Below are positions 52,605-62,251 of a stretch of DNA of 64,000 nt, one piece after another. The notes beneath the pieces were generated by a model. The model saw only the letters and a list, made by a program, of their open reading frames with translations, searched no databases and was not told the origin of the DNA. The stretch lies in assembly GCA_023228985.1 (NCBI GenBank), contig JALOAC010000013.1, positions 5,357 through 69,356 on the forward strand. The letters run 5' to 3'. Within the stretch, counting starts at the first letter, position 1. Each line of letters begins with the position of its first letter. This DNA is from Thiopseudomonas sp. (GTDB lineage Bacteria; Pseudomonadota; Gammaproteobacteria; Pseudomonadales; Pseudomonadaceae). The translations under genes were made by a program, and so were the position numbers.

Positions 52605-52949
52605 TCATAATTGCTCGATGCTCATTTCATCAAAAGCGGACCATTTATATAAACGTAAGGATACGCGCCCATCAACAACATTTACACCTTCGGCACGTAA
52701 ACGTTGAATTTGTTCAATCCACACCTCACCGCCTTCAGACACACTTAATCGCCCTGCATGATTAAGCACCCTGTGCCAAGGTAGGTTTGTACCCTCTGGT
52801 AGCTTTTTAAGCTGACTGCCAACCCAACGCGCTGCTCGCCCTAGCCCAGCCAAACCTGCTAGCTGTCCATAGGTTACCACTTTTCCTTCTGGCACCTGCG
52901 ATAATGCGATATATAAAGCTTGGCGTCTTTGCTCTGCGGTATCAAACAT
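52605..52949 (-). CDS. Alkyltransferase-like protein (ATL/YbaZ)
   Basis: A 114-residue protein of the O6-alkylguanine-DNA alkyltransferase fold. The start at 52949 (MFDTAEQRRQALYIALSQVP) is preferred to an in-frame TTG upstream. The helix-turn-helix VVTYGQLAGLAGLGRAARWV is intact, but the catalytic PCHR motif is LPWHRVLN, so tryptophan replaces the methyl-accepting cysteine. ATLs bind damaged bases and hand them to nucleotide excision repair rather than repairing them directly. It ends 9 bp before ampG on the same strand. Confidence 0.9.
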   Translation of the reverse strand: MFDTAEQRRQALYIALSQVPEGKVVTYGQLAGLAGLGRAARWVGSQLKKLPEGTNLPWHRVLNHAGRLSVSEGGEVWIEQIQRLRAEGVNVVDGRVSLRLYKWSAFDEMSIEQL

Positions 52950-53044
52950 ATAAATTGCTTTTCTAAGTGAGTTCTGCAAAATACGCTGCCTTGGGCAACC
53001 TCTAAATCATTTTACAGTATTTATTTTGCTAACCGGTCAAATCA

Positions 53045-54055
53045 ATGCAAGCACTCATTCGTTTAATTGTTTCTACAACCCTTATTTTCGCCGGTCATAC
53101 GTGGGCAGACAGCCTGCTGCTTAAAAACGGTGACCGCCTAACCGGCAAGGTCATACTGATAGATGCCGGTAAATTGCTGCTAAAAACCACTTATGCCGGC
53201 ACTATTAGTATAGACACACGCAAAATCGCCAGCATTGAAACAACCAAGCAGCTGCACATTAAAGAACAGCGTTTCAGTGAACCAGTAAACGCTCGCCTGC
53301 AGCCCGCTGAGCAAGGCAAGGCAATCATTAGCCATTCTCATGATCACAGCGTTGCGATTGCTGATATTTACCAAGCTCTGCCCGTGACTGAAAGCAAGCT
53401 CACCCAAGATCTGCTATGGACGGGTAGCATGCACCTGTCGGCTGATTTTAAGCGTAAAGAAAGCAGCTCAGACAGCTACGACATTGATGCCAAAACCAAG
53501 CTACGCCACGGACACTGGCGTCATAACGCCGAGCTTGAGTACGATTACGAGACCAAGGACGACAGCAAAAAAACTGACCAACTGATGGCCAGCTATGCGC
53601 TGGATCGATTCTTTTCCGAGCGTTGGTTTTGGCAAGGCAAGTATAAATTCAATCACGATCAGCTAGAAGACCTAACCAAACAACACACCTATGGCACAGG
53701 CCCGGGTTTTCAGTTTTGGGATAACGAGCTTGGCTCACTTTCGTTGGCTGGACTAATTAACCACAGTATTTTCCAATACAAAGATGGCCATAAAGAACGC
53801 TTTAACTCATCGACTCTATCTTGGGATTACCAACGCTTTTTCTTAACCAGAACCCTAGAATTTTTTAACAAAGGCGAGTTGGCTGTACCCTTTACCAACG
53901 AGGTTGATTACGTGCTGGATGCTGAAACAGGCTTGCGTTATAAATTAAATAGCTGGGCGTCCTTAAGTTTAAAAGCCGAGTGGGAAAAAATACGCAGCAA
54001 GTACGGTGACGTCAATAACCGCCGTTACCTGATGGGCGTTGGCGTAACCTGGTAG
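53045..54055 (+). CDS. DUF481 family outer-membrane protein (YdiY-like)
   Basis: A 336-residue exported protein with a signal peptide ending at TWA-DS. An N-terminal SH3-like segment (LLLKNGDRLTGKVILIDAGK) precedes a long series of amphipathic strands ending with ...RRYLMGVGVTW, the aromatic terminal residue typical of outer-membrane beta barrels. E. coli YdiY-like DUF481 proteins are of unclear role. Divergent from the ATL gene. Confidence 0.87.
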   Translation: MQALIRLIVSTTLIFAGHTWADSLLLKNGDRLTGKVILIDAGKLLLKTTYAGTISIDTRKIASIETTKQLHIKEQRFSEPVNARLQPAEQGKAIISHSHDHSVAIADIYQALPVTESKLTQDLLWTGSMHLSADFKRKESSSDSYDIDAKTKLRHGHWRHNAELEYDYETKDDSKKTDQLMASYALDRFFSERWFWQGKYKFNHDQLEDLTKQHTYGTGPGFQFWDNELGSLSLAGLINHSIFQYKDGHKERFNSSTLSWDYQRFFLTRTLEFFNKGELAVPFTNEVDYVLDAETGLRYKLNSWASLSLKAEWEKIRSKYGDVNNRRYLMGVGVTW

Positions 54056-54145
54056 CGCACGTTTTGATTGCTGCCGTCAAAGGTTGCTACCTGCACAACG
54101 TCTTTTGCTAGAATAACTGCAGGTGTAACTACAACGAGCCCGCTC

Positions 54146-55753
54146 ATGCCAGCCAATTTCCGTTTTTTGATCGCACAGATACCTAGCCAGCTAGGTGATA
54201 TCCAATCCAACTTAAACCACATCAAACAACAATTGCAGCTAGGCAAACAGCAGCAGGCTGATTTGGTGGTGTTTTCGGAAATGGCCTTAACTGGCTACGC
54301 CCTGCAAGATCAGCTGTTTTATCCCACTCTCGAGCAACAGCTACAACCAGCCATTGAGCAGCTGTGCGAGCTAAGCACAATCTGTCCATTTATTGTGGGC
54401 ATGCCTTTGTTTAGCCAAGGCGATATTTTCAACGGCTGTGCTTTTTTCAATCAAGGTCAGCTGCAGTGGCAGTATGCCAAGCAATTTTTGGCACAGAATC
54501 AAACCTTTGATGAAGCGCGTTATTTCACTCCGGGCAACAATCAGCCCACGTTAACGTTTCGCGGCATCAGGATCGCACTTGCCCTCGGTGATGAGCTGAA
54601 TCAGCCTGACTTTATTGCACAGCTCACCCAACAACCAGATGTTTTGCTGAACTTAAGTGCCGACCTTTTTTACCTTAATCGCACCCAAGAGCGTGAGCAA
54701 ACCCTCGCCAAAGCAGCACAGCAACTGGGTTGTCCGCTTGTTTTTATTAATACAGTCGGCGCGCAGGATGAGTGGATCTACGCCGGTCAAAGCTCGGTTT
54801 TAAACGCCCAAGGACAATTACTGCAACGCGCAGCAGCTTTTGTTTGCGACACGCTAGAGTTTAATTTAGCTGAGCAACAGCAGCCGCTAAACAACCACCT
54901 ACTCAGCGAGGAAGCTTTGGTTTATCAGGCGCTGGTAACCAGTCTGCGTGAGTATGTAGCCAGTTGCGGTTTTAAAGGGGTGTTGCTTGGCTTGTCCGGT
55001 GGGATTGATTCAGCGCTGGTACTCGCCATTACCGTTGATGCTCTGGGTGCAGATAAGGTTACGGCGGTAATGATGCCCTACCATTACACCGCACAAATCA
55101 GCCAAGATGACGCCGCTGAGCAAGCCAACTGCATGGGTGTTGCTTACCACGTACTGCCGATTATCGATATTGTGCAGCAGTTCAGCCAACAATTAGAGCC
55201 TGTATTAAACCAGTGGCCAGCCAGCGCACAGGATACGACCGAGCAAAACCTGCAAGCCCGCAGCCGCGGCAGTTTGCTGATGGCTTTGTCCAACCGCAGC
55301 GGGGCTCTGCTGTTAACCACCAGCAATAAAAGCGAAATGGCAGTTGGTTATTGCACGCTTTATGGTGATATGGCGGGTGGTTTTGCGCCACTCAAAGATG
55401 TACCCAAAACGCTGGTGTATCGCTTGGCACACTACCGCAACAGCCTATCAGCGGTGATACCTGAGCGCGTCATCACTCGCCCGCCAACAGCCGAGCTTGC
55501 GCCAGATCAGAGCGACACCGACAACTTGCCGCCTTATCCCGTACTGGATGAGATCATTCGCTTGTACGTGGAAGAAAACCAATCAAGCGCGCAGATTATT
55601 GCCCAAGGTTTGGACGCTGCTACTGTGAATCGCATTGTGCGCTTAATTAATTTAAGCGAATACAAGAGACGTCAGGCTGCCATGGGCCCCAAAATAACCA
55701 AACGCGGTTTTGGGCGCGAGCGCAGAATGCCTGTAGCCATTAAACCCAGCTGA
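54146..55753 (+). CDS. nadE: NAD+ synthetase, long form with degenerate glutaminase domain
   Basis: A 535-residue enzyme. The ATG at 54146 starts the nitrilase-like domain (MPANFRFLIAQIPSQLGDIQ). The synthetase half has the PP-loop GLSGGIDSALVLAI and the YGDMAGGFAPLKDVPKTLVY segment, so adenylation and amidation of NaAD should work. In the amidase half, Glu (FSEMALTGYA) and Lys (YAKQFLAQNQTFDEARYFTP) are kept, but the catalytic ICED motif reads LALGDELN, with Gly instead of Cys. It probably uses free ammonia. See findings. Confidence 0.9.
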   Translation: MPANFRFLIAQIPSQLGDIQSNLNHIKQQLQLGKQQQADLVVFSEMALTGYALQDQLFYPTLEQQLQPAIEQLCELSTICPFIVGMPLFSQGDIFNGCAFFNQGQLQWQYAKQFLAQNQTFDEARYFTPGNNQPTLTFRGIRIALALGDELNQPDFIAQLTQQPDVLLNLSADLFYLNRTQEREQTLAKAAQQLGCPLVFINTVGAQDEWIYAGQSSVLNAQGQLLQRAAAFVCDTLEFNLAEQQQPLNNHLLSEEALVYQALVTSLREYVASCGFKGVLLGLSGGIDSALVLAITVDALGADKVTAVMMPYHYTAQISQDDAAEQANCMGVAYHVLPIIDIVQQFSQQLEPVLNQWPASAQDTTEQNLQARSRGSLLMALSNRSGALLLTTSNKSEMAVGYCTLYGDMAGGFAPLKDVPKTLVYRLAHYRNSLSAVIPERVITRPPTAELAPDQSDTDNLPPYPVLDEIIRLYVEENQSSAQIIAQGLDAATVNRIVRLINLSEYKRRQAAMGPKITKRGFGRERRMPVAIKPS

Positions 55754-55779
55754 TGTTTAGATAGGTTGGTTTACAAACT

Positions 55780-56850
55780 CTAACCCGCTCGACGCAGCAG
55801 CCACAGGCCAATAACAGCGCAAATCACTGCTGGTAACAGTACGGCCAAGACTGGAGGAAAGTTAAATACCATGCTGGCGGGTCCCAACAGGTCTTGTACT
55901 ATTTTAAAGACAAAACCCACCACCACGCCGGTAAACACACGCTGCCCCAAAGTCACTGAGCGCAAGGGGCCAAAAACAAAAGAAATCGCCATCAACACCA
56001 GCATAGCTGTAACCACGGGTTGCAAAACTTTACTCCAGAATGCCAGCAAGTAATTCTTAGCGTTAAGCCCTTGTTCTGATAAGTAACGGGTATAACTCCA
56101 TAGCCCTGTAATAGGCAATGCATCCGGATCCATCACCACCGTGTTCAACAATTCTGGCTTTAACGCCACATCCCACTGTTCTTTTTCAGCCTGATTAACG
56201 CTTGAGCTACGCGCCTCTAGATGGGTATAAACAATATCCTCTAACAGCCAAGTTCCTTCTTGAAACGAGGCTTGGCGCGCAAAACTGACTACCTGCAGCT
56301 GTCGCTGCTCATTGAACTTATAGCGCGTAACTCCCAATAACAGACCGTTTGGCTGAACGGTGTTGATGTGGATATATTCTTGCCCTTGTCGATGCCACAA
56401 ACCATGTTTAGAGCTTTGCGCTTTTCCAGCAGACTGAGCCATGGAGCGATGTGCTTGCGCCATGCTTTCGGTCCATGGCGCGACATACTCAGCTATCGCC
56501 AGCCCGATCACCATGAGTAACAGCAACGGCTGCATCACCGACCAGACAATACGCATCAATGACACCCCCGCTGCGCGCATCACTGTCAGCTCACTGTTGG
56601 ACGCCAAGGAACCCAGCCCCACCAAGCAGCCAATAAGTGCCGACATGGGCAACACATCGTAAATACGTCTAGGTGCCGTCAAGCCGACATAGATGAGCGC
56701 ATCTTTTAGCGTGTAACCGTCCTGTAAATCACTTAGCTGATCAATAAAGGCAAACAAGAGCGCCAGCCCACTAATCACGCCCAACACGGCAAGAATAGCC
56801 ACTAACACAGCGTTACCCACATAGCGATCTAACTTATGCATGGGCGACAT
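55780..56850 (-). CDS. lptG: LPS export permease LptG
   Basis: A 356-residue permease with six membrane segments and a periplasmic jellyroll between segments 3 and 4 (LLEDIVYTHLEAR). The start LDRYVGNAVLVAILAVLGVI and SELTVMRAAGVS are LptFG signatures. Together with LptF and the LptB ATPase it extracts lipopolysaccharide from the inner membrane. It overlaps lptF by 17 bp. Confidence 0.96.
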   Translation of the reverse strand: MSPMHKLDRYVGNAVLVAILAVLGVISGLALLFAFIDQLSDLQDGYTLKDALIYVGLTAPRRIYDVLPMSALIGCLVGLGSLASNSELTVMRAAGVSLMRIVWSVMQPLLLLMVIGLAIAEYVAPWTESMAQAHRSMAQSAGKAQSSKHGLWHRQGQEYIHINTVQPNGLLLGVTRYKFNEQRQLQVVSFARQASFQEGTWLLEDIVYTHLEARSSSVNQAEKEQWDVALKPELLNTVVMDPDALPITGLWSYTRYLSEQGLNAKNYLLAFWSKVLQPVVTAMLVLMAISFVFGPLRSVTLGQRVFTGVVVGFVFKIVQDLLGPASMVFNFPPVLAVLLPAVICAVIGLWLLRRAG

Positions 56851-57967
56851 CCTTAGCGGTTACGCTACGCCATTTAGATAGCCTGTAACGCAACCTCTCC
56901 CAATACAGCAGAACAACACCCACGCATAAAAACAATGCATGTACAGGCCACATACCCACAGCATTGGATACGCGCCCTTTATCGAGCGCATCGCGCATGG
57001 CAATTAATAAAGCCAAGTACGCCATGTACAGAAAAATAGCAGGTAACAGCTTTAAAAAACGTCCTTGCCGAGGGTTCACCTTGGCTAGGGGCACTGCTAT
57101 CAAAGTCACCACAAAAGCGAGCAAGGGTATGGCTATGCGCCAGTGCATTTCTGTTTTAAATCTCTGGTGCGTACCGGCTATTAGTTCTGTTGTCGACATC
57201 GCTTCGCGATCACTAACAGTTAAACCGACTGAAGGCTTGGGCAGTAAAACAGCGTAGGTATCGTACTTAGCCACGCGATAATCAGCCTGACCCGGCTGAC
57301 CGTCATAACGATAGCCATCTTCAAGCACTAAATAACGACTGCCATCGCTGTGTAAAACCTGTTGACCCGACTTGGCAATCAGTACGCTAATTTGTTTGCT
57401 ATCCACGGCTTTCGCTTTTGCGCCAACCTGTGTTTCAGTGACAAACACACCCTGCAGCTGTTCACGATCACTGCTGACATCTTCAACATAGGTCACCCGC
57501 CCGCCTTCTTTCATAGACTGAAAGCGTCCCGGCACTAGCGTATCGAATTCGGTTAGCGCATCTTGCTCATGCAAAATAGTTTCTACCTGTCTCATACCAT
57601 AGGGCGTTAGGTAAAAACTTAAAAAAGCCAGCACGACGGCTACCAGTAAAGCGGGTGCGCTGGTGTAGGCAAAGATACGTTGCTGGCTTACGCCTGAGGC
57701 ATTTAAAACAGTGATTTCACTTTCCAAATACAAGCGCCCGTAGGCCAGCAAAACGCCCAAGAACAAACCCAAGGGTAAAATAAGCTGTAAAAAACCCGGT
57801 ATTCTATAGGCCATAATTAATAGCAAGGCACTGGGATCGAGCAAGCCCTGAGCAGCCTGCGCCATATATTTGATAAAGCGACCACTCATGATAATAACTA
57901 ACAACACAGCGCTAACCGCACTCAAGGTCAGTAGTACTTCACGCGTTAAATAACGAAAAATTATCAA
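56834..57967 (-). CDS. lptF: LPS export permease LptF
   Basis: A 377-residue permease starting MIIFRYLTREVLLTLSAVSA. It has the same fold as LptG: the coupling motif SEITVLNASGVSQQ and a periplasmic domain between hydrophobic segments. It pairs with LptG. Divergent from pepA across 175 bp. Confidence 0.97.
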   Translation of the reverse strand: MIIFRYLTREVLLTLSAVSAVLLVIIMSGRFIKYMAQAAQGLLDPSALLLIMAYRIPGFLQLILPLGLFLGVLLAYGRLYLESEITVLNASGVSQQRIFAYTSAPALLVAVVLAFLSFYLTPYGMRQVETILHEQDALTEFDTLVPGRFQSMKEGGRVTYVEDVSSDREQLQGVFVTETQVGAKAKAVDSKQISVLIAKSGQQVLHSDGSRYLVLEDGYRYDGQPGQADYRVAKYDTYAVLLPKPSVGLTVSDREAMSTTELIAGTHQRFKTEMHWRIAIPLLAFVVTLIAVPLAKVNPRQGRFLKLLPAIFLYMAYLALLIAMRDALDKGRVSNAVGMWPVHALFLCVGVVLLYWERLRYRLSKWRSVTAKDVAHA

Positions 57968-58142
57968 ACGAAACTCCAGTAAACCTGCTTTAAAATGCAG
58001 CCCTTAACAAAACTTGCCTATAACAGTAGGATTAATCTAAGCTGTAAGCACAGCACCTACTTTCTATTAATGCGCGCAGAAGCACCATCTATGGCGCGCA
58101 TTATCCTTTATATTATTCTCTTTGTCTTGAGGAACATTAAGC

Positions 58143-59630
58143 ATGCATTTCTCTGTTACCCACGAAGCCGTTGCTACTCTCAACACAGGCACGCTGATTT
58201 TCGCCCTTGATGAAAGCTTACAGCTTAGCGATAGCGCATTACAGCTCGACAAGGCTAGTAATGGCGCCCTACAAGCCGCTTTAAAAAACGGCGATATTCA
58301 AGGTAAAGCAGGACAAAGCTTACTGATCCGTCAGCCAGCAGGCATTGCGGCGCAACGTATTTTACTGATTGGTATTGGCAAAGAAAAACAATTATCCGAC
58401 AAAGCTTTACGCAAAACCGTCGCTGCAATCACCAACCAACTCAAGCCCTTAAATGCCGAGCAAGCCACACTGGCGCTCGACAGCATTCAAGCAAAGGAAC
58501 ACAGCAATGCCAATACGGCCCGCCTAATTGCGCAGTGCTTTGCTGATAACCTCTATGTTTTCGATCAGTTTAAAAGTGAGAAATCCACACCCATTGAACT
58601 GAAAAATATTGAGTTTTTAACCACCGCTGATGAAGTTGAAGCCGTTCATGAGGCTTGCCAGCACGCAGAAGCCTTTGCCAGCGGCATGAACCTCACCCGC
58701 GACTTAGGCAATTTACCCCCTAATATTTGCCAGCCTAGTTATCTGGCCGAACAAGCCCGCACCATGGCGCAGCAACATAACCAGCTGGTCGTTGAAGTAC
58801 TAGAAGAAGAGCAACTTAAAGAACTTGGCGCTAACGCGCTGCTGGCGGTGGCCAAGGGTAGCGAGCAGCCACCACGACTTATTGTACTGAATTACCAAGG
58901 CGCTAATGCCGATGACCAACCCTATGTATTGGTCGGTAAGGGAATTACATTTGATTCCGGCGGTATTAGCTTAAAACCCGGTGCTGGCATGGATGAAATG
59001 AAATACGACATGTGCGGTGCGGCCACTGTGCTTGGTGTGTTTGCCAGCCTGCTCGAACTCAAGTTGCCTATCAATGTGATTGGCGTGCTGACGTGCGCAG
59101 AAAACATGCCCAGCGGCGGCGCTACACGTCCGGGCGACATCATCACCACCATGAGCGGTCAAACCGTTGAAATCCTCAACACCGATGCCGAAGGCCGCTT
59201 AGTGCTGTGCGATGCGCTCACTTACGTTAAGCGTTTCAATCCCAAAAGCGTGATTAACATTGCTACTTTAACGGGCGCTTGTATTGTTGCCTTGGGCAGT
59301 CAAACCAGCGGTCTGATGGGTAATAACCAAGACTTAGTAGATGCGTTACTCCAAGCTGGCCAAACTGCCAGTGATGTGGCTTGGCAGCTGCCTTTATTTG
59401 ATGACTACCAAGAACAGCTCGACAGCCCCTTTGCCGATATGGCGAATATCGGCGGCCCAAAGGCGGGTACTATTACCGCGGGCTGTTTCTTGTCGCGTTT
59501 TACCAAGGATTACCCTTGGGCACACCTCGACATCGCCGGTACAGCTTGGATTAGTGGCGGTAAAGATAAAGGCGCAACAGGCCGTCCAGTTCCGTTACTG
59601 CTGCAGTACCTCTTGGATCAGCGCGCGTGA
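58143..59630 (+). CDS. pepA: Leucyl aminopeptidase PepA
   Basis: A 495-residue M17 metallopeptidase. The metal-binding and catalytic residues lie in VGKGITFDSGGISLKPGAGM and ILNTDAEGRLVLCDAL (NTDAEGRL signature). It removes N-terminal residues in a hexamer and can bind DNA as a regulator (XerA/CarP). It overlaps holC by 4 bp (ATGA). Confidence 0.97.
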   Translation: MHFSVTHEAVATLNTGTLIFALDESLQLSDSALQLDKASNGALQAALKNGDIQGKAGQSLLIRQPAGIAAQRILLIGIGKEKQLSDKALRKTVAAITNQLKPLNAEQATLALDSIQAKEHSNANTARLIAQCFADNLYVFDQFKSEKSTPIELKNIEFLTTADEVEAVHEACQHAEAFASGMNLTRDLGNLPPNICQPSYLAEQARTMAQQHNQLVVEVLEEEQLKELGANALLAVAKGSEQPPRLIVLNYQGANADDQPYVLVGKGITFDSGGISLKPGAGMDEMKYDMCGAATVLGVFASLLELKLPINVIGVLTCAENMPSGGATRPGDIITTMSGQTVEILNTDAEGRLVLCDALTYVKRFNPKSVINIATLTGACIVALGSQTSGLMGNNQDLVDALLQAGQTASDVAWQLPLFDDYQEQLDSPFADMANIGGPKAGTITAGCFLSRFTKDYPWAHLDIAGTAWISGGKDKGATGRPVPLLLQYLLDQRA

Positions 59631-60043
59631 GAATAGATTTTTACGTCAGCCCCAGCGACCAGCTGCAGGAGCGCCTTGTGCTCGCCTGCCAGCTGGCAGC
59701 TAAAGCATGGCAGGCGCAATTAAGCACCTTTATCCGCTGCTGTGATCTAGCCCAGGCGCAGCAACTGGATGAGCTGTTATGGTCATTTCGTTCGGCATCT
59801 TTTCTGCCGCACAATCTTTACCAAGACAACCCGCAATCACCTATTGTATTAGCTGTCGATGAGCAGCCTGTAGATAATGATGTGGTTTTTATCAACCTAG
59901 CTATGCAAATCCCATCGCCCATACATCACTTTAACCGTATTATCGAAATTGTTTGCCAAGCACCGGAAATACTGCAAAAAAGCCGAGAAAACTTTATGCA
60001 GTATCGTCAGCTAGGCTACCAACCACAACGGGTCGAGCTTTGA
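59627..60043 (+). CDS. holC: DNA polymerase III chi subunit HolC
   Basis: A 138-residue clamp-loader chi subunit. The start VRIDFYVSPSDQLQERLVLA, the middle ARCCDLAQAQQLDELLWSF-type segment and FLPHNLYQDNPQSPIVLAV are typical. It binds SSB and links it to the clamp loader via psi. Its start overlaps the pepA stop by 4 bp, giving a GTG or ATG-like coupled start; the frame begins at 59627. Confidence 0.94.
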   Translation: MRIDFYVSPSDQLQERLVLACQLAAKAWQAQLSTFIRCCDLAQAQQLDELLWSFRSASFLPHNLYQDNPQSPIVLAVDEQPVDNDVVFINLAMQIPSPIHHFNRIIEIVCQAPEILQKSRENFMQYRQLGYQPQRVEL

Positions 60044-60053
60044 GGTTTTTTCT

Positions 60054-60365
60054 ATGCGTAAACCAGCAAGCAGTACACAAGCCCAGGATTTACTGGATGA
60101 TCTGACACGACTACACCAGCAGTTAACGGGGGAGAAAATGTTTGACTCCGTGCCTCTTCTGGAAGACATTATCAGCGCGCCACAACCAGACTCACTCAGT
60201 TTCGAACAGCAGTTATTGATACACAGTGCTGAAAAAATCCTCCCTGAAATCATCCAAGATTTCACCCCGCTCATTGCGCAAGAATTGAGCCGCAGACTGC
60301 AGCAAGAATTGCGCAGGGCGCTTGAAGAACAGCAGATTAGCGATAAAAACCACCCGCCTCGCTAA
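60054..60365 (+). CDS. Hypothetical protein downstream of holC
   Basis: A 103-residue soluble, mostly helical protein I do not recognise by function. It starts MRKPASSTQAQDLLDDLTRL and has long acidic/leucine-rich helices (LLEDIISAPQPDSLSFEQQL; ELSRRLQQELRRALEEQQ). Pseudomonas has a similar small gene between holC and valS; here purM follows, 148 bp later, so the valS neighbour is missing. No membrane segment. Confidence 0.7.
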   Translation: MRKPASSTQAQDLLDDLTRLHQQLTGEKMFDSVPLLEDIISAPQPDSLSFEQQLLIHSAEKILPEIIQDFTPLIAQELSRRLQQELRRALEEQQISDKNHPPR

Positions 60366-60513
60366 AAGCTAACCTATTAATCCTGCATCCCGCCAACATT
60401 GCCAATTGGCTTTTTATTGCGCTGCCTAGTCAGGATAGCCTTTAACATAGCCGCAACAGCATAAGCCTGATAAAATCACTCCTTCCTACCACCTGTTCTG
60501 CAAAGGTTTATTC

Positions 60514-61578
60514 ATGAGCACGCAAAAACCCTCTATTAGCTACAAGGATGCTGGTGTTGATATTGACGCCGGTGAAGCCCTTGTTCAACGCATCAAACAT
60601 GTTGCCAAGCGCACCGCACGCCCTGAAGTTTTGGGTGGTTTGGGTGGTTTTGGCGCGCTCTGTGAAATCCCTGAAGGTTACCGCCAGCCTGTATTAGTGT
60701 CAGGCACAGACGGTGTGGGCACCAAGTTACGCTTAGCGATTGACCTTAACCGCCACGATAAAATCGGTATCGACTTGGTCGCTATGTGCGTCAATGATCT
60801 GGTTGTGTGCGGTGCTGAGCCATTGTTTTTCCTAGACTATTACGCGACCGGCAAGCTCAATATCGATGTGGCCGCTGATGTTGTTACCGGCATTGGTGCA
60901 GGCTGTGAAATGGCAGGTTGTGCGCTCGTTGGCGGTGAAACCGCTGAAATGCCTGGCATGTACACGGGCGAAGATTATGATTTGGCTGGCTTTTGTGTCG
61001 GTGTCGTTGAGAAATCTGAAATCATTGATGGCTCCAAAGTAGCGGCAGGTGATGTCCTTATCGCCCTACCATCTTCTGGTCCACACTCCAATGGTTATTC
61101 ATTGATTCGCAAGATCATTGAAGTAGCCGGTGCAGACATCAACAGCACATTGATTGAAGGCCAACCACTGGCTGAACACCTGCTGGCACCCACCCGTATT
61201 TATGTCAAACCTGTGCTCAAATTAATTAAAGAAACTGGCAAGGTTAAAGCTATTTCCCACATTACGGGTGGTGGCTTGCTGGAAAACATTCCACGCGTAT
61301 TGCCAGAAAACGCACAAGCAGTGGTGGATGTGGCTAGCTGGAAACGCCCTGCCGTTTTTGACTGGTTACAGCAACAGGGCAATGTTGATGAAGTAGAAAT
61401 GCATCGCGTACTTAACTGCGGCGTGGGCATGATTATTTGCGTTGGTGCTGAAGATGAGCAAAGCGTGCTAGAGCACCTACGCGATTCGGGTGAGCAACCT
61501 TGGCGCATCGGCCATATTCAAACCGCCAAAGCAGACGCCACAGCCATTGTATTGAATAACCTAAAACAGCATCTATGA
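60514..61578 (+). CDS. purM: Phosphoribosylformylglycinamidine cyclo-ligase PurM
   Basis: A 354-residue AIR synthetase. The ATP-binding DGVGTKLRLAIDL and GGETAEMPGMYTGEDYDL motifs are clear, as is the C-terminal HITGGGLLENIPR. It makes AIR in purine synthesis. It overlaps purN by 4 bp (ATGA); the promoter must lie in the 148-bp gap upstream. Confidence 0.98.
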   Translation: MSTQKPSISYKDAGVDIDAGEALVQRIKHVAKRTARPEVLGGLGGFGALCEIPEGYRQPVLVSGTDGVGTKLRLAIDLNRHDKIGIDLVAMCVNDLVVCGAEPLFFLDYYATGKLNIDVAADVVTGIGAGCEMAGCALVGGETAEMPGMYTGEDYDLAGFCVGVVEKSEIIDGSKVAAGDVLIALPSSGPHSNGYSLIRKIIEVAGADINSTLIEGQPLAEHLLAPTRIYVKPVLKLIKETGKVKAISHITGGGLLENIPRVLPENAQAVVDVASWKRPAVFDWLQQQGNVDEVEMHRVLNCGVGMIICVGAEDEQSVLEHLRDSGEQPWRIGHIQTAKADATAIVLNNLKQHL

Positions 61579-62234
61579 GTGCAAAGAAAACCTGCTCGGT
61601 CGTTGTATTAATTTCCGGATCGGGCAGTAACTTACAAGCCTTACTGAATCATTTTCAAGACAATGAATCAGTCACCATCAGCGCAGTAATCAGCAATAAA
61701 GCGGATGCCTTTGGTTTACAACGCGCCGCACGCGCTGGGGTGCCCACGCAGGTGTTGTCGCACCGTGATTATTCAGACCGCCTAGCGTTTGACCAAGCAT
61801 TAATCCAAGTTATCGACCAGTACCAGCCTGATTTGGTGGTGCTGGCTGGGTTTATGCGTATTCTCACGCCAGAGTTTACCCAGCACTACCAACAACGTTT
61901 AATGAATATCCACCCCTCGTTATTACCTAAATATAAAGGACTGGATACCCATCAACGCGCACTGGAAGCAGGTGATACAGAACACGGTTGCAGCGTCCAC
62001 TTTGTTACCGAACATCTAGACGGTGGCCCTGTGGTCATTCAAGCCAGCACCGCCATTGAGGCTGATGACAACGTTGACAGCCTAGCGCAAAAGATCCATC
62101 AGCTTGAACACCAAATCTACCCGCTTGCCGTGCAGTGGTTTGCTGAAGGACGCCTGCAACTTGCCAACAATGCCGTTGTCTTAGATGGGCACGTTTTATC
62201 CAACACCGGCTACCCATTTAATCCATCCAGCTAA
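61575..62234 (+). CDS. purN: Phosphoribosylglycinamide formyltransferase PurN
   Basis: A 219-residue enzyme transferring a formyl group from 10-formyl-THF to GAR. The start region VVVLISGSGSNLQALLNHF, the catalytic NIHPSLLPKYKGLDTHQRAL and HFVTEHLDGGPVV are intact. It follows purM with a 4-bp overlap. Confidence 0.97.
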   Translation: MSAKKTCSVVVLISGSGSNLQALLNHFQDNESVTISAVISNKADAFGLQRAARAGVPTQVLSHRDYSDRLAFDQALIQVIDQYQPDLVVLAGFMRILTPEFTQHYQQRLMNIHPSLLPKYKGLDTHQRALEAGDTEHGCSVHFVTEHLDGGPVVIQASTAIEADDNVDSLAQKIHQLEHQIYPLAVQWFAEGRLQLANNAVVLDGHVLSNTGYPFNPSS

Positions 62235-62251
62235 AATCGAGGTACTCAAGC

